From assembly GCA_900315175.1 (NCBI GenBank), contig OMYA01000014.1:1-41036 (forward strand): a stretch of 41,036 nucleotides of DNA, given 5' to 3'. The notes beneath the pieces were generated by a model. That model was not told the DNA's origin. It ran no database searches and saw only the letters and a program-made list of their open reading frames with translations. A program made the position numbers and the translations under genes. Origin of the DNA: an uncultured Bacteroidales bacterium. Lineage in GTDB: Bacteria > Bacteroidota > Bacteroidia > Bacteroidales > F082. Shown piece after piece: positions 6,421-13,394 of the stretch (positions are counted from its first letter, which is position 1; the number at the start of each line of letters is the position of its first letter).

Positions 6421-8250
6421 ATGAAAATAAAATCATTTTGGACATTAGTCCTGTTTTTTGTTGCATTAAGCATAATCACTTTTTCCTGTAAAAAAGACAA
6501 GAATTCAGCGTCAAACGAGCCTGAACCAGAGGTTTATTATGAAGAACCTGAGAATCCGGTAATTGTCAATCTTCTGAATGATGAAGGAAGTTATGTGGTT
6601 ATTCTGGGATGTTATGTCAAGATTAGCGAGGCGAATAATTTTTATAGAATCAATAATAACAATCATTATTTGAGTTTTTGCAACGTTGGGGAAGTCGAAA
6701 ATCTCGGCTATGTTTATCAGGTGCCTCAAGATGGCTGGAGCGACCAAGTGGCTGTTATTCCAGGGAATGGCTATATTTTGAAAGATTATGAAAATGATAA
6801 TTACGGTCTGAATAACATTAAATACGCTCGCATTTATGTGGTTGATTACATTTATAATTCCAGTAATGAGATTATTGGCGCACAGATTGTATATCAAGAT
6901 AAATGGTGTTATCAGCCAATGGTAGACATATATAACGTACAGGAAGTGACCAATACGTCAGCTGTTTGTAAGGGCTTTGTCCGTTTTCCTGACAATACCA
7001 TTACTTCAAAAGGTTTCTGTTGGAGTAAGACAAACTATTATCCCACTGTTGAAGATAATGTTGCAACTACTAACGGGGATAATGATGGTTTCATGTTGGA
7101 GTTGAATGGTCTTGAAGCCGGCACAGAATATAGAGTAAGGGCTTTTATCGAGAGCAGGCGGTTTGGAGTGCTTTATAGCATTATGGTGGAGTTCAAAACA
7201 TTGGAAAATCCTAGTGTTGCAACGGTGAAGACATTGTTGTTGGCAAATATCACCGAAACATCTGCATCTTGTTTTGGCTCTGTCGTAAACGACAACGGCG
7301 GCACTGTTTCAGAACGTGGAATCTGTTGGAGTACATCGCCCAACCCAACGATAGAAGGCAATCATCAGCCAAGTGACATGGAAATCAATAATTTCCATGT
7401 TAATATCACAGGACTGACTCCTGAAACCACATATTATGTAAGGGCGTACGCTACGAACGAATACGGCATAGCATACGGCGATGTGTTAAGTTTCAAGACT
7501 ATAGCCCAAGGCCCGACGGGTTCTATAAACGGACAGTTTACTGTAGGGGCAGACAAGCGCGTCTATTTTTCGGGAGGCAATCTGCAGTACAAGACATCGA
7601 CAAACGAATGGAGTTTCGCCGAAAGCCAGACTTATTACTTGGGACATACTGATGAATATCTTAATTACATAAAATACCAGATGGATTATGAACATATTGA
7701 GTTATTTGGATGGGGGACAGGCAACAATCCGACCAACACTTCAACCGATGACGATGATTATAGTACTTTTACTGATTGGGGAATTAATCCGATAAGCAAT
7801 GGCGGTGATCCCGCAAATTCTTGGCGTACATTGACTTCAGATGAGTGGGACTATCTTTTGAATACAAGATATACTTTGACCGGAATACGTTATGCAAAAG
7901 CCAATATAAACTCGGTTTTTGGCTTAATGTTGCTTCCGGATGATTGGAATAATATTGCTGTCGTGAATAACGCTAACACTCCTATGGGAAGTTATATGGA
8001 TAATGCCATAAGCGATGCGGATTGGCTTGAGAATTATGAGGCACGTGGCGCAGTGTTCCTCCCTACTGCAGGTCACCGAGTCGGCACAGAGGTAGACAAT
8101 TATCATCGTGATGGTTTTTATTGGACATCACCAGCCAACAACAATAGCAGTTCATTCCTTTTGTTTGGATATAATGATTGTAGATGTATTTTAAACGCAA
8201 ACGCTCGCCATTGCGGCTATTCTGTGCGCCTCGTCAGTGATGCGAATTAA
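6421..8250 (+). CDS. Surface lipoprotein with FN3-like repeats and FISUMP-like domain
   Basis: 609 residues. Signal peptidase II signal with lipobox ITFSC (Cys about 23) followed by charged KKDK, so it is probably an outer-membrane lipoprotein. Residues ~30-155 are an unrecognised beta-rich region. Two fibronectin-III-like repeats follow (~160-260 and ~265-362), each with VTNTSAVCKG / ITETSASCFG, a GFCWS or GICWS strand, and a Y(R)VRA(F/Y) strand before FKT. The last ~240 residues (from GQFTVGADKRVYFSGGNLQY) match the partial gene at the left edge in motif order and end in YSVRLVSD, resembling FISUMP / lectin-like folds. Likely a surface-binding protein; the ligand is unknown. It ends 8 bases before the convergent HHH gene, with no hairpin terminator between. 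Confidence 0.8.
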   Translation: MKIKSFWTLVLFFVALSIITFSCKKDKNSASNEPEPEVYYEEPENPVIVNLLNDEGSYVVILGCYVKISEANNFYRINNNNHYLSFCNVGEVENLGYVYQVPQDGWSDQVAVIPGNGYILKDYENDNYGLNNIKYARIYVVDYIYNSSNEIIGAQIVYQDKWCYQPMVDIYNVQEVTNTSAVCKGFVRFPDNTITSKGFCWSKTNYYPTVEDNVATTNGDNDGFMLELNGLEAGTEYRVRAFIESRRFGVLYSIMVEFKTLENPSVATVKTLLLANITETSASCFGSVVNDNGGTVSERGICWSTSPNPTIEGNHQPSDMEINNFHVNITGLTPETTYYVRAYATNEYGIAYGDVLSFKTIAQGPTGSINGQFTVGADKRVYFSGGNLQYKTSTNEWSFAESQTYYLGHTDEYLNYIKYQMDYEHIELFGWGTGNNPTNTSTDDDDYSTFTDWGINPISNGGDPANSWRTLTSDEWDYLLNTRYTLTGIRYAKANINSVFGLMLLPDDWNNIAVVNNANTPMGSYMDNAISDADWLENYEARGAVFLPTAGHRVGTEVDNYHRDGFYWTSPANNNSSSFLLFGYNDCRCILNANARHCGYSVRLVSDAN

Positions 8251-8258
8251 ATTTGGGT

Positions 8259-9011
8259 CTACTGATAATCAACATAATACCTTAACTTCGGATTGATTGC
8301 GTCACCGACAACTTTTGTGAGTTGCTCCCACGATGCAATCATTCCTTTCTGCTCGCGATGGTTCACGATTTTCTTCACGTCATCGTATTCCAAATAAGGA
8401 TGTTTTACCATCATCTTGAAAGCATCTGAGTTGATTTTCAGTTTGTTAGGGACGAATAACGAGTCGATTTTCACATAATCTTTGATTTCGTTATAGCGTG
8501 CGGTATCCATACGGTAAACCTCCAATAGTTGCACGGTCTCGCAGTATCCGCCGAGCTTCTCGCGATATTCCACAATGCGTTTTGCAAATGAGCTTCCGAT
8601 GCCAGGCAGCCGCTTCAAAAGTGTGGTGTCGGCGGTGTTGAGGTCAACGCCATCCAGATAATCCTTTTTTTTCAGTTGCTTTGTGCTATTGAGGATTTCT
8701 CCACTACGCTCCATTTCATTGCGCTTCGGTCGAAATGACGCCCCCCTGTCATTCTGAGCGTAGCGAGGAACCTCATTGTGCTTAGCACTCGCTCTCTCTA
8801 TCGAATCGGCTCTTCTCACCGAATCCATCACAAACTCCCGCCGTGCAATTATCGAATCCAAATCATGTTTGAAATAATCCCTTTTAGGCGGGTTGTTGAT
8901 TATTAAATATTTGGCAATCAAAGAGATAGCAATCATCGAGACGATGGTGATGACCGCTATGCGCTCGCTGCGCGAAAAGGTCATAAAACGCTTGAAATTG
9001 TCGGTTTTCAT
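8259..9011 (-). CDS. Membrane-anchored helix-hairpin-helix (ComEA-like) protein
   Basis: 250 residues. One N-terminal transmembrane helix (about 20-40: AVITIVSMIAISLIAKYLI), a linker, then HhH motifs: VDLNTADTTLLKRLPGIGS and FAKRIVEYREKLGG (about 125-160), and a second degenerate HhH unit (HPYLEYDDVKKIVNHREQKG). HhH domains bind DNA non-specifically; ComEA-like proteins act in DNA uptake, but in this phylum the role is untested. The linker contains an in-frame repeat insertion (8694-8775) encoding EVPRYAQNDRGASFRPKR and SGEIL, without homology to the domain. Last gene of a minus-strand run below the NSS transporter (36-base gap). Confidence 0.85.
   Translation of the reverse strand: MKTDNFKRFMTFSRSERIAVITIVSMIAISLIAKYLIINNPPKRDYFKHDLDSIIARREFVMDSVRRADSIERASAKHNEVPRYAQNDRGASFRPKRNEMERSGEILNSTKQLKKKDYLDGVDLNTADTTLLKRLPGIGSSFAKRIVEYREKLGGYCETVQLLEVYRMDTARYNEIKDYVKIDSLFVPNKLKINSDAFKMMVKHPYLEYDDVKKIVNHREQKGMIASWEQLTKVVGDAINPKLRYYVDYQ
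8694..8775. repeat. REP-like pair in frame inside the HHH gene
   Basis: Tail-to-tail arrangement: GATTTCTCCACTACGCTCCA...CGGTCGAAATGACG, a C-rich centre, then TGTCATTCTGAGCGTAGCGA ending GGAACCTCA. The orientation is opposite to the head-to-head copy in malQ. The right half is the GTCATTCTGAGCG(A/T)AGCGAGGAA string also seen at 39757-39786. The frame stays open through the whole element. Confidence 0.85.
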
Positions 9012-9047
9012 AAATTTTGTTTAAGGTTCTGTCGTTTCGAGTGGAGG

Positions 9048-10391
9048 TTATTTAATGAATTGTGTAATCAAAATTATCAGAATTGCTACTGGTGCCAGGA
9101 ATTTAATAATGATGTACATGATGTTTCTAATTCCCATGTTGACTTTACCGCCGTTGGTATATTCGTCCATGAAATGGGCTTTCTTCATCTTCCAGCCGAT
9201 GAAAACCACAGTCAGCAAACCTCCGATAGTCATCAGGAATTTTGAGGTGAACGCATCGAGGGCGTTGAAGACATTCAAGCCGAAGAGCTTCAGCGGTGTG
9301 TTGTCGTGAAGACTCTCACTTGAGATTACGCACAGGATAAACACTGCTATTGCTGAGTAAACAGTGGCTTTTTTGCGGCTTATATTCAGTTGTTCGGTGA
9401 GGTACAAAACTGGCACTTCCAGCAAAGAGATGGAGGATGTGAGTGCAGCTATTGTCAAGAGCAGGAAGAAAAACAGGCAGAAGAAATAGCCGCCTGCCAT
9501 CTGGTTGAAAAGCATCGGCAGTGTGACGAACGCCAGCTCATTGCCTGCCTCAGGCTTGATGCCGAAAGTGAATGCTGCCGGGAAAATCACGATACCAGCC
9601 AAAACCGCGATGAGAGTGTCGCTGATGCATACCGCGAATGCGGTGGAGGTGAGGTTGTCTTTCTTCGAGATATACGAACCGTATGTTATAAGAGCACCCA
9701 TGCCCAGGCTCAACGAGAAGAACGCCTGGCCGAGAGCGCTGATGAGCACCTCGCCCGTTATCTTTGAGAAATCAGGTTTCAGAAAAAACGCGATACCTTT
9801 ACCGGCAGCAGGCAAGGTCAGCGATTTGACGCAAAGCACGATGAGTATGCCGAGCAGTACAGGCATGAGTATTTTCGAGTATTTCTCGATGCCTTTTGTC
9901 ACACCTTTTACAATGACAAAAGCGGTGATGAAGACGAAAATGCCTTCGCTGAGGATAGGTTGCCATGATTCATTCATCAAGTTGTTGAAATCCGTCAGGA
10001 TGGTGTCTTTGTCCAAGCCGTGATAATAGTTGATGATGGATTTGCCCACAGCGTCGATGGTCCATCCTGCCACGGTGCAGTAAAAAGCGAGGATGAGGAA
10101 TGCGCATAAAACACCCATATAACCTATTATTCCCCAGCTTTTTGATCCTGGGACCAGTGCATGGAACGCGCCCACAGGGTTCTTGCCCGAGCGTCGTCCG
10201 ATGACGAATTCCGACACCATTAGTGGCAATCCCATGAGCAGCACAATGCCGAGATATACGATGAAGAACGCACCGCCGCCGTTGGCTCCCGCCTCACAAG
10301 GAAAACGGTAAATATTACCTAATCCGATGGCAGAACCCGCTGCCGCAGCTATTATCCCAAACTTGGAACCAAAACTCTCCTTCTTACTCAT
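9048..10391 (-). CDS. Sodium-dependent transporter, NSS/SNF family
   Basis: 447 residues with about 11-12 transmembrane helices, LeuT fold. The first helix carries the family signature GSAIGLGNIYRFPCEAGANG, including the unwound region that binds Na+ and substrate. LMGLPLMVSEFVIGRRSG follows as TM2, and AFFSLSLGMGALITYGSY as the TM6 region. Members import amino acids or related compounds with Na+; the substrate cannot be read. ATG 10391. It lies between upp (48 bases upstream, with a 7-base array in the gap) and the HHH gene. Confidence 0.93.
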   Translation of the reverse strand: MSKKESFGSKFGIIAAAAGSAIGLGNIYRFPCEAGANGGGAFFIVYLGIVLLMGLPLMVSEFVIGRRSGKNPVGAFHALVPGSKSWGIIGYMGVLCAFLILAFYCTVAGWTIDAVGKSIINYYHGLDKDTILTDFNNLMNESWQPILSEGIFVFITAFVIVKGVTKGIEKYSKILMPVLLGILIVLCVKSLTLPAAGKGIAFFLKPDFSKITGEVLISALGQAFFSLSLGMGALITYGSYISKKDNLTSTAFAVCISDTLIAVLAGIVIFPAAFTFGIKPEAGNELAFVTLPMLFNQMAGGYFFCLFFFLLLTIAALTSSISLLEVPVLYLTEQLNISRKKATVYSAIAVFILCVISSESLHDNTPLKLFGLNVFNALDAFTSKFLMTIGGLLTVVFIGWKMKKAHFMDEYTNGGKVNMGIRNIMYIIIKFLAPVAILIILITQFIK

Positions 10392-10400
10392 ATCTTTCTC

Positions 10401-10440
10401 TAAACTCTAAACATTAAACGGTAAACAGTAAACAGTAAAC
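10401..10440. repeat. 7-base tandem array, TAAACNN
   Basis: Consecutive TAAACTC, TAAACAT, TAAACGG, TAAACAG, TAAACAG, TAAAC units fill the gap between upp and the NSS gene and run into the upp stop codon. Confidence 0.75.
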
Positions 10441-11099
10441 TACTCCTTCTCCCCATAAGCGAGGTCACCGGCATCGCCCAACCCCGGCACGATGTATGCC
10501 TTAGCTGTAAGCTCGTCGTCGATGCTCCCTACCCATAATGTGGCATCGTATTTCGACAGTTTTTTCTTGACGTAGTCGACACCTTCGGCACTTGCGATGA
10601 TTGACACGAGATGAAGTTTTTTCGGTTTCATCTCTCCGTGAAGCAGGCCCTCGAGACATTGCACCATCGATGTGCCGGTGGCGAGCATAGGGTCGACGAG
10701 AATAAGAACACGACCGTCGATTTTTGCAGCTGAATAGTACTCGATACGAATTTCGTAATCCTCGTTTTTGTCATATTTTCTATACGCAGCAATGAAAGCG
10801 TTGTCAGCCTTGTCGAAAACGTTCAAAAAGCCTTGGTGCATAGGCACTCCCGCACGCAAGATGGTCGCCAGAACAGGCTGGTCGACGAGTATGTTGGCCT
10901 CTTTCTCGCCAAGTGGGGTGGCAATGGCAACCTTCTCATAATCAAGGGTCTTGCTGATTTCATAAGCCATCAGCTCGCCTATGCGCTCGAGGTTTTTGCG
11001 GAAACGCATCCTGTCGCCCTGAACCTCCACATTTCTCACTTCCGCGACGAAATTGTTGATGATGCTGTTGAATGCATCAAACTCTACTACTTTTACCAT
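10440..11099 (-). CDS. upp: Uracil phosphoribosyltransferase
   Basis: 219 residues. Pyrimidine salvage: uracil + PRPP to UMP. The PRPP loop is VLILVDPMLATGTSMVQCLE (about 130-149); the uracil-binding C-terminus is AYIVPGLGDAGDLAYG (about 200-215). The N-terminal half has the usual RFRKNLERIGELMAYE and ILRAGVPMHQG. ATG 11099; 13 bases after the stop of the acetyltransferase-like gene, so probably the third gene of an operon starting at the deacetylase. Confidence 0.96.
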   Translation of the reverse strand: MVKVVEFDAFNSIINNFVAEVRNVEVQGDRMRFRKNLERIGELMAYEISKTLDYEKVAIATPLGEKEANILVDQPVLATILRAGVPMHQGFLNVFDKADNAFIAAYRKYDKNEDYEIRIEYYSAAKIDGRVLILVDPMLATGTSMVQCLEGLLHGEMKPKKLHLVSIIASAEGVDYVKKKLSKYDATLWVGSIDDELTAKAYIVPGLGDAGDLAYGEKE

Positions 11100-11112
11100 G
11101 GTTTGTTAATTT

Positions 11113-12045
11113 TTATGTTTTTTTAAAAATATTCAATGCAAGTTTTGTCAAGCCTTTCGCCTTGTTGAAACGAATACCCGCATATGTCGTCTCTTCTCCT
11201 CCAAAACCCTTGTAAAATCTGGCCAATCCATTGTTGTCAGAACCTTCGAAGTCGAGGATGTTTTGCGTGCCGCTGTATTTTTCAATGACGTAATCGAGCA
11301 AAAACGTGAGCCCATGGTTTTCCTTATTCGACTTGTCAGAGCCTGAAAATAGAAACACTATTTTATTGTGACTCATCATGAAAAATGCTCCTGCAACAAT
11401 CTGATTATCAGTGTTTTGTGCACTTAAAACCAGACATCTGCCATGACTTTTCGCCGTCTCGACGAGATCCAGCAGCCTTTCATATTCCGTGTCGCCCCAA
11501 TGCTTGATGTCTTTTCCTCTGTTTTTCCTGAAAAGCTCAATAATCACTGATGGTTTGGCATCTTCTACGATTGTCAGGCCTTCTTTTTTCGCTTTCGCGA
11601 GATTGCGCTTGGTGTTGGAGTTGTAGTTTCCTGCCAAAACACTATATTCAGGGCTTAAATCAAGTTCAATATTTCGGTGGTTAATGCCCTTAACGCCATT
11701 AATGCCCTTAACGCCCTTAACGCCATTAAGGCGGAATTCCGCAAACTCAAATGTCGCCGGAATTGCCTCCAAAAACTCCCTAATTTTAGCTTCTGAAACC
11801 TCTTTTTTGGAAAAAACACCGAATTTTTGTGTAAAAAAAGGCTGAAACAGATAGTTTATGCCGAATTTCCTGTTACCGGTAAGCGGCATGACGGCCTCAT
11901 AATCGTTTTCGACCAAAGCTTCCCAATCCGGATGGACCACGTCGAGATACCATGACCAGGCATAGACCAAGCCGTCGCGGCTTTGTGCCAAACACTCGTC
12001 CCAACGTTTCATATCTATCTTATTATGAGTTAAATAGCGTATCAT
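11113..12045 (-). CDS. GNAT/FemAB-like acyltransferase with internal minisatellite
   Basis: 310 residues. The second half (ELFRKNRGKDIKHWGDTEYE, LVLSAQNTDNQIVAGAFFM, LDFEGSDNNGLARFYKGFGG) looks like the GNAT fold of the PF13480/FemAB-related group, which acylates cell-wall or polysaccharide precursors; the exact substrate is unknown. The N-terminal YAWSWYLDVVHPDWEAL is seen in many Bacteroidota members. Residues ~105-121 are a collagen-like run of GVK/GIN tripeptides encoded by a 9-base minisatellite (11681-11733). ATG overlaps the TGA of the upstream deacetylase by four bases (ATGA), so the two are translationally coupled and probably act in one envelope pathway. Confidence 0.75.
   Translation of the reverse strand: MIRYLTHNKIDMKRWDECLAQSRDGLVYAWSWYLDVVHPDWEALVENDYEAVMPLTGNRKFGINYLFQPFFTQKFGVFSKKEVSEAKIREFLEAIPATFEFAEFRLNGVKGVKGINGVKGINHRNIELDLSPEYSVLAGNYNSNTKRNLAKAKKEGLTIVEDAKPSVIIELFRKNRGKDIKHWGDTEYERLLDLVETAKSHGRCLVLSAQNTDNQIVAGAFFMMSHNKIVFLFSGSDKSNKENHGLTFLLDYVIEKYSGTQNILDFEGSDNNGLARFYKGFGGEETTYAGIRFNKAKGLTKLALNIFKKT
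11681..11733. repeat. 9-base in-frame minisatellite
   Basis: On the coding strand the units are GGCGTTAAG, GGCGTTAAG, GGCATTAAT, GGCGTTAAG, GGCATTAAC, preceded by a partial unit. The period of three codons means that gain or loss of units keeps the frame. Confidence 0.85.
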
Positions 12046-13358
12046 GACTTATCTAATGCGTAGTTGAGGATTCTTCTATATAGTGCCTTCCAGCCCGTCC
12101 AACGTTTTTCGTCGCTGAGCGTCTCGTTGTGCCACAAAAGTATGAATGTCCCGTTCACGTTTTTCACTTCCTGGATGATTCTTGTAGTCTTCTCATAAGC
12201 CTCGTCGGTGTTAAGGTCGAGGTAGTCGCGCAAGGTACCGTCCATCACTGCGAACGGGTGTATGTTGAGGTTGGTGACGTTGTCGTGTTCGAGGTCGAAG
12301 AAACGGAAAGTGTCGGCGATGCCCGCGCGGAACCCGGTCAGTGTGGCGTAACCCATTGTGTAGTCGTCGGTTACGTCAAGGTCGAGCAGAATCTGATAGC
12401 TCAAAGGCAGGCGAAGTCTGAGGAAATGCTGACGGCTGATGGTGATTTCACGGTTCAGCACCTTAGAGAGGTTTTCAATCTCTATTCTGACTTTTTCTTT
12501 GTTGAGATACGAGTTATATGACGGGTGAATGCCTACTTTTGCGTAGTCACCGAGGCGTTTTATCAGGTTTTGGAAATTAGTGTTTCTCAGCGAGATATTC
12601 TTGTCGTTGATGTCGTATTCTCCGCAAAGGATGAAATACAAAGGACGCAGATTCAGCTCTTTCTGCAGCTGAAGCTGATAGTCGAAAGTGTCAAACGGGT
12701 CGTCTGTCTTGCCGAAAATGACTTTCCATCTCTTTTTAAACTCTTGAAAATCAAAGTTTAAGATGTCTCTCATCGATGATGCCAGAGTCCTGAAGATGCC
12801 TTTGTTTTTGTAAGCCCAAGCCGCATCGACATCGTAAGTGGGGATGAATGAGAAAGTCTTCTTTTTCAGCTGAAGCTCAGGATAAATGGCGGTCAGAATG
12901 TTGCCAAGTTCCATCGCCCAAATATTGATTAAAGGCTTATCTAACATATTCATTTTGAATAGGATAGAGTCCTTTGCCTGGTAGCGGTTGTGTTTGTCGG
13001 TGATGTGCGGCAGGTATTCCTCATAACGTGTCACGAGGTAAAACGAGGCCGCGAAGATGTCGAATGGAAATATTGACTTGTCGTTATAAACCGGGAAAAA
13101 TGCCTTAATATCTTTATAATCAATGATTTTCAGTTCTTTCTCGGTGATGTCGTGCTCGAAAAGCAGGTTTGTAGCCTTCTGAAAAGGCTCGTTCCAAAAC
13201 TGGTTGTTGCCGTAGTGCATCTTCGGGCCGTTAAACGATGCAAAAGTCTCGTTGTCGGTCGTTATTTTGAAAGAAATACCAAGTAAGTCTTTGATTATCA
13301 AGTCAAAGATATAATGTAGACGGTTAGTCGTTTTCGGTACCAAAATGAGCATATCCAT
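12042..13358 (-). CDS. Polysaccharide deacetylase-like protein (DUF7033 type)
   Basis: 438 residues. The N-terminal ~130 residues (FDIFAASFYLVTRYEEYLP) are the segment common to Bacteroidota deacetylase-like proteins. The carbohydrate-esterase-4-like core begins at FSFIPTYDVDAAWAYKNKG (about 168; Asp residues as metal/catalytic candidates) and has VGIHPSYNS (the HxxS metal motif, about 275). Late motifs are GFRAGIADTF and FILLWHNETLSD (catalytic His candidate). CE4 enzymes remove N-acetyl groups from polysaccharides, but activity is unproven here. No signal peptide is visible, so it may act in the cytoplasm on precursors. ATGA overlap with the acyltransferase downstream. A promoter lies in the 36-base gap before it. 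Confidence 0.8.
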   Translation of the reverse strand: MDMLILVPKTTNRLHYIFDLIIKDLLGISFKITTDNETFASFNGPKMHYGNNQFWNEPFQKATNLLFEHDITEKELKIIDYKDIKAFFPVYNDKSIFPFDIFAASFYLVTRYEEYLPHITDKHNRYQAKDSILFKMNMLDKPLINIWAMELGNILTAIYPELQLKKKTFSFIPTYDVDAAWAYKNKGIFRTLASSMRDILNFDFQEFKKRWKVIFGKTDDPFDTFDYQLQLQKELNLRPLYFILCGEYDINDKNISLRNTNFQNLIKRLGDYAKVGIHPSYNSYLNKEKVRIEIENLSKVLNREITISRQHFLRLRLPLSYQILLDLDVTDDYTMGYATLTGFRAGIADTFRFFDLEHDNVTNLNIHPFAVMDGTLRDYLDLNTDEAYEKTTRIIQEVKNVNGTFILLWHNETLSDEKRWTGWKALYRRILNYALDKS

Positions 13359-13362
13359 AATG

Positions 13363-13394
13363 CAAAATAACGTAGATTTATTTAAAAAAGCAAA
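13363..13394 (-). promoter_or_regulatory. Promoter of the deacetylase operon
   Basis: Minus-strand TTTG (13391-13394) and TTATTTTG (13363-13370), spacer 20. The -7 box ends five bases before the ATG, so the start of transcription is predicted at or next to the A of ATG 13358: a leaderless or nearly leaderless mRNA. Second base of the -7 box is T instead of A. Confidence 0.55.

Noticed and set aside
8251..8258. Possible terminator between the convergent lipoprotein and HHH genes
   Set aside because: Only eight bases separate the stops and no hairpin with a T-run is visible; transcripts may overlap or end within the opposite gene.
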